The translations under genes and the position numbers were made by a program. Shown here piece after piece: positions 1-11,700 of a stretch of DNA of 64,000 bases; positions within the stretch are counted from its first letter, which is position 1, and each line of letters opens with the position of its first letter. The notes below the pieces were generated by a model. It worked only from the letters and a program-made list of their open reading frames with translations, was not told the origin of the DNA and did no database searches. The stretch comes from Haberlea rhodopensis (lineage: Eukaryota; Streptophyta; Magnoliopsida; Lamiales; Gesneriaceae): assembly GCA_907163345.1 (NCBI GenBank), contig CAJQUN010000001.1, positions 3,038,001 to 3,102,000 on the forward strand, read 5' to 3'.

Positions 1-360
1 ATTAGTATTAAAACATCTAAAATCAGACAACAGAAAACTAATAATTAAAAACTGAACAAAATCTGTAGAAAAGGAAAATATATACATATCATAATAAAAA
101 TCAATACAACTATACATAGCTAAAGAGAATACCTGATTGAAAAATAGATGACGGCACCAAGCTAGCTAGGGTTGCAGACAGATATTGAAATTGACGATAA
201 CAGAAGAATTGAGCAAATGGATTTTGCGTTACCTTACGAGTGTGTGTGGGTGGGGACGAATCCGTCTCGAAAATTATGTGGCAGTCAAAAAATAATGGAA
301 CTGGCGTGCAACCAACGCCATATTACCTTTACACCCTGACCCTGTGTCCCGGAAGTTGGA
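1..360 (-). other. Duplicated otubain 5' region (exon 1 and start of intron 1 of a second gene copy)
   Basis: Positions 1-132 match the start of otubain intron 1 at 13200-13298, and 133-360 match the untranslated exon 1 at 13299-13520. The splice donor is conserved (exon ends at 133, CAG then GTATTC on the minus strand), as is a short upstream ORF at 274-321. Since the gene reads leftwards, the rest of this second copy would lie beyond the left edge. The similarity also covers about 800-1060, which matches 13532-13562 plus 29108-29350, so the duplication includes promoter and upstream flank. Whether the sister gene is intact cannot be seen. Confidence 0.75.
274..321 (-). CDS. Upstream ORF in the leader of the left otubain copy
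   Basis: A 15-codon ORF in the 5' UTR exon encodes MALVARQFHYFLTAT. The paralogous leader at 13440-13487 has the same length and the same stop, with two amino-acid differences. A uORF ahead of the main start could reduce translation of the main ORF. That is inference; only the conservation is seen. Confidence 0.4.
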   Translation of the reverse strand: MALVARQFHYFLTAT

Positions 361-1184
361 ACCACCATTTCCATAATTATTATATTATATTATATATACT
401 AGTAGCCCATACACAAATTGCATGCATATATAGTTATTTATTTTTGCAAAATATATTTTTTATTATCATAAATATTTATAAAAATTACTTTATTTTTTAA
501 TAATTATTTTATCTTCTATTTATTCTTATTATATGATATAATAGATTTTTAATATTTTTATTTAAATTATTTATATTTTTAAATTAGCAATGAATCTGGT
601 GTTTTTAATTTTAGATTGAAATGTTTTATTTTTGAATTGTGAGGGTAGTCTTGGAATACAAACAAAAGTGGCATAATATAAAATGAGAGGCAATATTGAA
701 ATTATGAAAACGTCACCAAAGAAGTTACTCTAAGATGCTCTTGTATTATAATATAATAATAATAATAATTATATATAGTATAGATATATAATATAATATA
801 TATACTTGAAAATTAACTTTATCAAAAACTTCATTTTATGATTAAAAACTCAATAAAGTAAAAATACTTTTTAAAAACTTATTATACGAAAAAATTGACT
901 GATCAAAATATAAATTTCTTTTGCCTAAATTATTCTAGAATTAAAGTTATAGTTTATTACGGAGAATATCTTGATTTGATCAATATATCTTTTTGATTTT
1001 ATGTCATATAATATAAAGATAAAAAAACTTTCAGATAATTATTGAGCTTAATGTTTAATTAAAATCCAACAATTTAAAGAAAAATATTTTATTTCTTAGA
1101 ATTTAAAATGATACCAAATGTTATCCAACGGCTAATATTTTGAAGATTTGAAAACAAATATATTAAGGTTGTATCCGAAATAGC
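361..1184. other. AT-rich upstream flank, no gene
   Basis: Very AT-rich DNA with no plausible coding region. Positions about 800-1060 are homologous to 13532-13562 joined to 29108-29350. They are therefore the unoccupied version of the site that carries the large nest upstream of the other otubain copy. Confidence 0.6.
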
Positions 1185-1921
1185 TAGGGGTGTACGTGCA
1201 TGTGTTCGATGGGTAAGCATAAAAAAATCACCCAACCCAATACATGTGGGTTGTTAAATTGTTAAACAACAACCACACAATAAATATACAAAACCACGTG
1301 GTTCAGTGACTACGGGAGAGGATGGATACGAGTGAGTGCGGTGGATAGTCGTTCAAATTGAAATATATTATAATTATTTTACAATTTTTTAAACCCAGAT
1401 ATTCATTGTCGATGATAATTAATAGAAGTAAAATAAATAAAATGAGGGAACAACATAAAATAAAAATAAAACATAAATTCATGTACACAAAAATAATTTA
1501 CGAAATATAATTATCAAATCATTTGCAATTGAAAATCAAAGACAGTTAATTTCATAGATCACCAAGCATAACATCATAATCCTAAAACTAGATATCATAT
1601 ATCCAAATGACAGGTAACTGACTAAATATTATTTAAAAATTATAATTTACAATTTAAACCATTAAAATATGTAATTTTATTATTTAAGATAATATTTAAT
1701 TTTTATAATATAAGATATCTTAATATATAAAGATGCGGGCGGGCAGGTTGGGTGGGCATGCGGGGATGGATATGCAATCATCCATTGTCCGCCCATAGAA
1801 ATGCGGGTTGCTCGATTTTTCAATTGCAGCATTTTTTTCAAATGTTGAAACAGACGGATATGGGTGAGTGAATGCGGGTCGGGTGACTTGGTTGGGTTGT
1901 ACGATTTTTTTGTACACCCTA
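1185..1921. mobile_element. hAT-like MITE
   Basis: Starts TAGGGGTGTAC and ends GTACACCCTA, giving terminal inverted repeats of about 10 bp. It is flanked by an imperfect 8-bp target duplication (gaaatagc at 1177-1184, aatatagc at 1922-1929, 6 of 8 identical). The 737-bp interior is rich in GCGGG/GGGTTGGG near both ends and encodes nothing. Terminus, length and 8-bp duplication fit non-autonomous hAT elements. The mismatched duplication suggests an old insertion. Confidence 0.6.
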
Positions 1922-2723
1922 AATATAGCGCATAAAGTAATTAAGAATTTGTCAGGTAGATTTAGATACGAAGTTATGCCAACCATTCTTTGGAATCTGG
2001 ATTATACTGATACTTCACGTTGTCTCCTTTTCTCAAATTTAGTTCAGTGATCTTATCCGTTTTTTTCATGAATGGTGATGTTTATTTATTTTTATTATTA
2101 TTTTTTAATTTGTTGGAATGGAAATATCCATGTCATTAGACTTCAATGACTCTACTGAAACAGTCATTCAAGTATTGGTTGAATGGAGGATTTGAAGTTG
2201 CGAAAATGCAAGCTTAACCTTGATGTGAACTGACATGAAAAAACATTTACCATATGTCTACTTTACTGCAGGTTCCCTTCGCAATGGGTCCTAATATTCG
2301 ACCAGACCTGGGAAAATCCGTGCCGGCACTTCTGAGGAAGACAATCAAGAAATTCCACCAAATTCTGGGAATGAGGATTATCACAACGGGGACTCATCTT
2401 CTGGTTCAGGCAAAGAATCAGATTGAGCTGAGACTTCCTTTTATGATTAGTACTCGATAACTGTGTTGTATCATTTGGATGGGTTTATGCATTTTTAGGT
2501 CATTATCCTCACATCTGTTAACCCTCATCATTGGAGTAAACCAATAATTTGGTAATCCATTACCGTGGAACAAGACAACCATATCAAGAAATTATGGGGA
2601 CAAAAGAATCAGAAAGAAATTATACCCTTTACGACAAAAAAATAAGCAGTAGCAGTACTCCCAAAGCATCGTTGTATTAAAGTCGAGTTACAGAGCGACA
2701 AAGTAACATCCACCAGAATCAAG
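1922..2723. other. Spacer downstream of otubain, including its 3' UTR
   Basis: No gene recognised. The stretch up to 2723 next to the otubain stop is presumably its 3' UTR. At about 2271 a cag/gttccc boundary precedes a short plus-strand reading frame at 2320-2428 with an acidic, Ser/Gly-rich tail. It could be a stray terminal exon, but no family is recognisable. Confidence 0.35.
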
Positions 2724-5700
2724 TCATTCAGGGTATAGAATGTCATAATGGCCTGGTCGATATAGCAAGGTAATGACTGGCTTATGCGCCTCAGAGCTGC
2801 ATGCATCAGCGTTGGTAAGATCAGTTGCAAATGGAGTGAAATCGTGATGGTTTACACTGACGTGGTCTTTATCATCGGAACTTCGATCAAGATACACTAT
2901 GCGGATTGGAATTCCCAATGCATCTGACAATGCTGTAATGTGAACATGATCACTCTCTTCCCCCATAGGTTCCACCGATGACTTGCAAAACTGCATCAAC
3001 AGTATAAATAATCTAAAAGCCAGAAAAAAACGGTCCTTTTAAAGCATTTTGAAATTCTACCCAAATATGCGCCGTAAAAGTTACAACCATAAGATAATGA
3101 TATATGGTCGACCGTGTCTCTGCACCATACGAAGTGTGTGCCGTGGAGGGCATTATATTTCATATACTTAACGCGGTGTGAGTTTTTTATAGTACTACGA
3201 TGAAATAATAAAAAGTCTTCGTTATTCAGAAAATATGCAGGATACATCATTGTTAGGTTGAACTATATGCACATTATAACTTGCAATCCATCAAGAGGTG
3301 AGGAAATAAAATACGAGGAAAGTTCATATAAACCAACCTGCTCCACGGACATATTTGTTAATCCCTGAATAAATGGTTCATAGAACTCTGAACGTTTTCT
3401 TATTTCACCAGACGTAATGAATCTGAAGAACATCACAACTATAACACATACATTAGTTGAGACTTGAACAAAAAACAAAATGAAGTTAATGGTTTTAAGT
3501 TAGTCCTATTATTATTATAGAAACTACTCACCATAGTCAGATGTTGACTGATCTCTACTTCTCTGAACAAGTTCATCATGGCTGCTACCATCATAACAAA
3601 TATGTTAGCCCATATATGACCAATGCACGATAACTATAATCAAGAAAAAACTCAATTAAGATTTCCATACCTGATGGGAGCTTCACTCCCAGAAACAACA
3701 CTTTCAAGTTGCTCGAGAAATAGCTGAAAAATTAAGCTTCAAGAAGTTACAGCAATGAGGAAACGAACAATTCATGAACAAAATAAACCTGTTTTTGCTT
3801 TTCTTTTGAAATTTTGTCTTTTCATACCCAAGTTCCAGTGTGTGTGCGAGTGTGTTGCCTGTGTGTGTGGGGTGGGTGTGGGGTGTGGGGGGGTCCTTAG
3901 ACATCAAAAGTCATAAATAGCATGATTGTAAAGGACAAAACTCAGCATAGACTTTATAGTGTGAAGAAACGTTTAAAATCTTATAAAAGCTAATTATGAA
4001 ATTGCCATCAAAGAGGTACAGAAACATGGAAATTCAGATTAAATTTTCAGTACCGTAAAAAAATCTTCAAAAGTAAATTCAGCATGGCCCAAACTGAGAA
4101 GTGTCTTTCTGCATTGCTCCACATTGGCAGTGATACGGTCAACTTCTGCCCGATCTTGTGATTCAAGAATATGGTCCTGAATATTTTGATGACATAATTC
4201 ATACAGTGCTTTAAACAGAAATCATGTAACCTCCACGTATAAATACGCAAGGAATTATGGAGCACATCAAGTAAACTAATTAAGAGATATACAAGGAAAG
4301 CAAACATGAAGCTGCGAAAGAAACAATTCCCATCTCCTCTTGTTCTCCTGATGGCAGCATATTGTGCAGCCAAAACCTGTCGATGTTTTAATAATGACTA
4401 GTTACGGTGAAGAAACATCAATGGAACAGTGATTGAAAATTCTGCAGACCTTGATTTTCTCCAGCAAAATTGGGCTTCCTGACTTATATTCAACTGCTAA
4501 CGAAGAGATAGGTTCCTGCAATGGCATCATCATAGTCCTCCATCAATCAATAAAATCACTTGACATAATGCAATTAAAAAGTCCAGAACCTTCTTGGTAG
4601 TCTAAAACATCTTAAGCTAATCAGTTAATATTTTCAAGCAACCTGATGTTCTAGAGGGGTAGCTTAATTTTTAAATTCCACATCATAGGCCAAAAAAAAT
4701 TAAATTAAATTCTAAGTATGGATATGACTTCAAATTCCCAAATCTGTGATTGACACTAAATCTAGTTTAAACTGAACGGAAACAAATTGTAGTCGAGGGT
4801 ATCAGGAGACAATCCTACTAGAAACTCAAGTCCAAAACAACTGCACACTGTTATAACCAGAGCTCGACTCATAAAGCCATTCAAGAGATTACTTGAAGCA
4901 AATTCAATCATTAAATATCTTCATTTAACCAGAAGAAATTGTTTTTATTCCCCATCATAAATAGACTGCAGCGTACGAAATAACTGTGCAAATGTTCTAT
5001 GGCATTAAAAGTCCAAAATTTGATGATTCAAAAACTGAAAACAGTAGGAGAACAATACTATGGAAGGGTATAAATCACTTCATGACGCCCTAAAAAGATA
5101 TGTGTTCACCAAGTAAATATTAAACTAAATTCACCACAAAAAAACACACCAAACACTGAATCAAACATTATAGATCAGTTAACACACAGCCGCTTAATGA
5201 TTACTAGCCGCCAATGAAACTCCCCAAAGAAAACAAAAGGTAAGCAAAGAAACAACTTCAATACAATAAAAACACTTAAACTTTAAATTACATTATATCA
5301 TTAGATATTTTTTTTTTTTCAGATATCATTAGATATGATGCGGGATAAAATCAATTTTACCAGAAATTCAGGAGTAATGAATAAAGAATCATGAAACAAA
5401 ACAATGCTTGGATCATATATCAACGAGATGCTAACAACAAATAACATTGAGATATTGAGATTCAAAAAAGATAAGTTGAGAAATACATCATATTTTTTCC
5501 ATGTTATTTAGAGTACTTATATGAAAATAAATTACCGTAGAAGTAAAGTTTGTATATTCAGGAGAAGAAAAATTAATGGGACAAGTGAGAGTTTCTTCAA
5601 ATGATCACAATAAACAGTAATGGATAGGGGAAATCTGTTAGGAATCGAAGATTTGATAGAATTGATCTTATAAACAGAAAGGCAATGCAAATTAATATTC

Positions 5701-8700
5701 AACAGAGTTCGATCTTTTACAAACTATGAACTGAAAAACACAGAGAATAACTAACTGCCCTCTCTCCTATCCCCCCCCCCCCCCCCCCCCAGCACGATGC
5801 CAGTCCCATAATTCCACTAAACAAATGATAACTGAATGCTAACTTCAACAATCTCTTCCCATTATATTGCCCCCCTTTTTACACGTGTTTCATTTCTTCT
5901 TCCTAGTATATACATTCTTAATAATGGGCTTCTCAACTGTACTCTTTGTTGGGCCTGGACCTTCTGGGCTCATAACATTCCTTCCTCCTTCAAGTGTTGC
6001 CTTGTCCTCAATGCAAAATTCCGGAAATTGTAGAGCTAGTTCTTCAGTATCTTCCCATGTAGCCTCCTCGATTGCCCGTCCCCTCCAAGCTATCAAAACT
6101 TCAGTAATTTCCTTCCCTTTTTTATCTTCAGTAATTCTGGTTCGAAGGAGAAAAACACATCATCATCCAATTCTTTAGGTAGTCTCACCTCCTGATCCAC
6201 TTGTCCCACAGCCTTCTTTAAACACGACACATGAAAGATTGGATGTACCTTTTGAACCCTCCGGTAGTTGCACCTTTCCCACCTTCTTTAATATTTTGAA
6301 AGGCCCATAAAAACGAGCTGCTAACTTTTGGAAGACTCTGGTGCAGATTGAGTTTTGTCTATGAGGTCCAACTTCTAAGGTTCAACCATACAAATTCACC
6401 CTCTTCAAAGTTAGCATCTCTCCTTTTCTTGTTGGCAAATTTAGACATTACTTGTTGAGCTCTTTCTAAATTATACCTTAATTGCCTCAACACTTCATCA
6501 CGATCCATTAATGATTGTGAAACTGCAGCAACTGACATTTCTCCTGGCAAAAATCGAACAACCACAGATGGTTTTCTCCCAAATACTATTTCGTATGGTA
6601 TCATACCAGCTGCAGTTTGATAGGAAGTATTATACCAAAATTCAGCCCACAGAATCCACCCTGCCCAACTCTTAGTCTATTCTGAAGAGAAGCAACGTAA
6701 ATAGGTTTCCAAACATTTGTTCAATGCCTCACTTTGCACATCCATTTGCGGGTGGTAAGCTGTACTCATGTTAAGTGAAGTTCTCTGTGCTTTAAAGAGT
6801 TCCTTCCAAAATATACTCATGAAGATTGCATCTCTGTCGCTTACTGTCGCCTTAGGAATCCCATGCAAACGAACTATTTCCTTGACAAAAGCTTCAAGTA
6901 CCGTAGATGCCGTATAAAGATGTTAATAATATAAAATGACCATATTTAGATAATCGGTCAATCACCACCATAATCACTTGCCTACGATGAAATCCACCGA
7001 TAATCCTTCCCACATAGCTGTCGGGATTTCCAGCGGTTGTAAAATTGAATGACTCGCATCCCTTTCTCATTCCTTCCCAAAAGAATTCACTGGTTAATCT
7101 CTTGTAGGTGTGTAAAGCACCCGAATGTCCCCCCAATGGTGTTGAATGACATTCCTTGATAAGTGTTTGGACCCAAGGAGAATCTTTGGGAACCACCATT
7201 TTTCCTTTAAATAACAGTGTGTCATTACAAAATGTGTATTCTGATGGTTTTTTTGCATCACTCTTCAACTCTTGGATGATTTTCAGGATCCTCGGATACT
7301 TCCAGACCTCATCTTTCAACCCTTCTGCCCCTGCCCAAGTTACTTTAGATAATACGTTCAATTGGTGTGTTTCTTCCCTGCGCGAAAGGGCATCAGCAGC
7401 TCCATTATCGGCCCCTGCTTTGTGCTTAATTTCAAACTCGTATCCCAATAGTTTAACCACCCAATGTTGTTGGTCTGGAGTTGAGATCCTCTGGTGAAGC
7501 AGATCCTTCAAAGGTTTATGATCCATCACCACCACAAACTTCCTCCCTAAGAGGTAATGTTTCCAATGTTGCACAGCAAGTACAAGTGCCATCAATTCTT
7601 TATCATACGCGGATTTGGACATGGCTCTATCAGCTAAAGCTTTATTGTAATAGGCCACTGGTCATCCTTCTTGGCCCAAGACCGCTCCTAACATTGCTGG
7701 TGAGACATCACATTCTATTATAAATTGCTTGGTAAAATCTGGTATCCTCAACATTGGGGCTTGACTCAAGGACGTCTTCAACGTTCCAAATGTATTTTCA
7801 GCACTATCATCCCATCCAAAGTTATTCATTTTTAACTATTCTTCAATGGCAGGGCAATTTTCGATTATCTTTGATGAACTTGCGATAGTAACCTGTCAAT
7901 CCCAAAAATCCCCTCAATCCTTTAGTGTTTTGACGTCTCGGCCAAAGTGTTATACTCTCTACCTTCTTAGGATCGACCATAACTCTCATAGGTGTGATGA
8001 TATGACCAAGGTATTCGACTTGGTTCAAGCCAAATTGACATTTTCTTTCATTCAAACAACATGTTCTTTCCATCCGTTGCTATAAATCAAAATATCGTCA
8101 AAGAAAACTAAAACAAACTTTCGTAAAAAAGGTCGGAATATCTCATTCATCGTGGCTTGGAATGTGGCCGGGGCATTTTTTAGCCCAAAAGGCATCACTC
8201 AAAACTCATAGTGTCATGTATGGGTTCTGAAGGCTATTTTGTGTGCATCCTCTTCTTAGACTAGAATCTCGTTATACCCCGACTTCAAATCCAGCTTTGA
8301 GAAATGATTTGCGCCATGTAATTCATCGAACAACTCATCCACTACCGGAATGGATATTTGTTGGAGATGGTGATTTCATTCAACGCTTGATAACCCACAA
8401 AAAATCTCAAACTTCTATCCTTCTCTTTAACGAAGATTACGGGGCCAGAATAAGGACTATTGCGAGGTTGGATGACCCCTGAAGCTAACATTTCAGCAAC
8501 CATCTTCTCTATTTCATCCTTTTGAGAGTGAGCATATCGGTAGGGCCTCACAGAAACTGGTCCACAGCCAGGCTTGATGCTAATCACATGTTCATGTCCC
8601 CTGCTAGGTGGTAAACCAGTAGGCTCTTGAAACACCCCTTGGTATCTCCCAATGCAATTTTTTTATCTCCTCACCCGAAGCCCCAATCTCCTCACTTCTC

Positions 8701-11700
8701 TCATCTTTTTCTACTTCATTCCACTTTATCAATACTGCCCCCCAAAACTCAATATCACAGGCTTTCGTAATGGATTTAAGCGAAACAATTGTCCTACTAA
8801 GAGACGGATCCCCGTGTAGAACGATGGCCTGCTCATCCAATTTATTAAACCTCATAAACATCTTTGTCCAATTTAATACTACATCCCCTAAGGTTCTTAA
8901 CCGATCAACCCCAAGGATTAAATCCACTCTCCCCAAATCAAAGACATACCCTTCAATATGGATTCTACATTGATCCAAATCCACATCTAATTCTCTACAC
9001 ACACCCGGGTCGTCCACTCTACCACGGCTGCCCAAACATACCCGAAAGCGCACACTATAGTCCACTTGTACACCCCAGCTCACAAACCAAATTCTTTGAC
9101 ACAAAATTATGGCTGGCTCCACTGTCCACCATTGCAATCACCTCTCGGTCCTGTATCCTCGCCCTCATCTTTAACGTTCTTGGTTGATTGATCCCATTTA
9201 TTAATATAAAGGTAATTCTAGAATATTATACTCAGGACTGGTAGTATGTTCCTTGCCTAACCCCTCTACTTCTCCCTTCATAATATCTTCCCCTCCATCA
9301 GCCATTTCCCTCTCATTCACCTCCTTCTCTCTTCGGCTAATATTGTAACTCTCAACAATTTATTGGCATATCGATGTGTTAGGGTGATATGGTTCCCCAC
9401 ACCTGAAACACAATCATTTCTCCCTCCGGTGTAAATGTTCCTCACGTGACACTATCTTCCCTTCTCCACCCCCCACCCACCGACCCCATCATCGGGCTTC
9501 TCACGGTGGCTCCTATTCCCATCCAACAGTCCAATGATATTTCCCTTTGTATTCCTCTACGTTGCACCGACACTCCAAAAAATCACCCAATGCAGTGTCG
9601 GACACTCCGCGGACAAGGAGCACGGCAGGATACGAGTGCGAGTGCGACACGGTGCCGGGCACGCAACGTGGCATGTCTGGATCTTTTTTTAGTTCCGACA
9701 CGTTTCGGATATGGCATGACACGTCATGGACACGGCAGAACACACCGTAGACACGACAGGACATGGGAAAATGATTTTTTTTTAATAATTTTTTAATATT
9801 TTAAAAAAACTTCATAATTTATTTTTTACAAAAATGTTACAAAAATTATAACTTTTTTTTGTATGTTTTAACTAGTGAATGAAGTGTCTATAACGTGACA
9901 TCATTTTCAATTTTATTATTCAAATATTTGATATTAAAGTTTTTCTTGAAATTTAGTATCTTAGAACATAATGGATACTGTAGAATATATATAAAAAAAT
10001 ATCCTAGACGGCTAGAAGTGTCTTTGTCCTGTAATTTTTGAAAATCCATGTCCCCGCGTCTGTGTCGTGTCATACACGTGTCCCCGTATCCGTGTCCGTG
10101 TAGCATATGTAATCCTTGAATTGTTTACTGAGTTATTTCTTCTATTCTCAATTTCCACCACTCTATCTCCTCTACCCCCAGAACTTGAGAAGGGCCCCAA
10201 TCTGTTACGATCCCTTTCATTGGGATGAGTCGAATGAACCCGCCCCTAAACTTGCTTCTCCTCCTCCCATATTACTTCTTCCCCTGTCAATCACGCCTTG
10301 AGTTATCTCCAGTTCCAGGCCTCGGGCTAATGATATTGCCCTATCACTCACGCCTCCAGTTATCTTCCTCCGAATCTCACTACTCAACCCCGCTCAAAAA
10401 AAACCCTAAACATTGCTCCTCAGATACTTCTCCAATATGGGCTATGATGGCTTCAAACTGTTGTACATGCCAATCTATTGATTGTTGGCCTTTGTTTCAA
10501 AGAAGTCACCAATCCAAAAAGATTGGCATCACACCCACTATATATTTTAATCATCTCCTCTGCAAGTCGATCCCAACTTAGGTTTGGAATCCTTGTTTTC
10601 ATCCATCGAAACCAATGGATCGTAGACCCCTGCATACTTATATAAGCGAGTTTAATTTTAGCATCATTCGGAGTACCTTGTATCACAAAATATTGCTCTG
10701 CTTTCCCAAGCCAACTCAATGTATCCTCCCCATCAAAACCTGATAAATCAACCTTTTTCAAGGCTTGACGCACTTCCTCAACTTAGGTTTGGAATCCTTT
10801 TTTTCATCCATCGGAACCAATGGATCATAGACCCATGCATACTTAACATCATTCGGAGTACCTTGTATTTCAAAATATTGCTCTGCTTTCCCAAGCCAAC
10901 TCAATGGATCCTCCCCATCAAAACATGATAAATCAATCTTTTTCAAGGCTTGACGCACTTCCTCATTCACGTATGCCCCCCACCCCCAACCCCAATTCCA
11001 TATTCCGACTCCGTTCCCATATCTATTTCCTGGAATCCAAACTCCTCCCCCTGGGTAGCGTCATTTCTGGTTTGATCGGAATATTTTGATGATTGAGTTC
11101 TGATCATTTGTTCCATCATTCCTTTCAATCCCAGAAAACTTTCCTCAAGGCGATCCAATTTGTCTAATCATCCTTGAATTTGATCCACATTTTCTTGTAA
11201 CCCATTCATGGTTCTTTCCACGATCTCAATTTTTGCTTCCGATCTGGTGTTGGCCATCGAATTCACTCCTTCCAGCAATCCGGCAGGTCGGACCAATGTT
11301 AGGAATCGAAGATTTGATAGTAGAATTGATATTATAAACAGAAATGCAATGCAAATTAATATTCAACAGAGTTCGATCTTTAACAAACTATGAACTGAAA
11401 AACACAAAGAGAAGAATTAACTGCCCTCTCTCCTATTTCCCCCCTAGCACGATGCTAGTCTCATAATTCCACCAAACAAATGACAACTGAATGCTAACTT
11501 CCACAATCTCTTCCCATAATATTCCCCCCTTTTTACACGTGTTTCATTTCTTCTTCCTAGTATATGCATTCTTAATAAGGGGATTCTCAATTTTACTCTT
11601 TGTTGGGCCTGGACCTTCTGGGCTCATAACAAAATCCCATTATCTATGTGAGAACATTTAATTTTGTTGGGGGGGGAGAAAACTGTTCCCGCCACCTTCA

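Larger units (their letters stand above)
5636..11631 (-). mobile_element. Decayed Ty3/gypsy LTR retrotransposon inside the otubain intron
   Basis: Bounded by two similar LTRs (5636-5977 and 11297-11631), which in element orientation begin TGTTATGAGCCC and end CGATTCCTAACA. It is flanked by a perfect 5-bp target duplication, aaatc at 5631-5635 and 11632-11636. The coding order on the minus strand (gag, protease, RT, RNase H, integrase) marks it as Ty3/gypsy. It is heavily mutated and itself contains a GACACG-rich insertion at about 9570-10105. It sits in the same orientation as the otubain gene, so transcription of the gene passes through it in sense. Confidence 0.85.
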
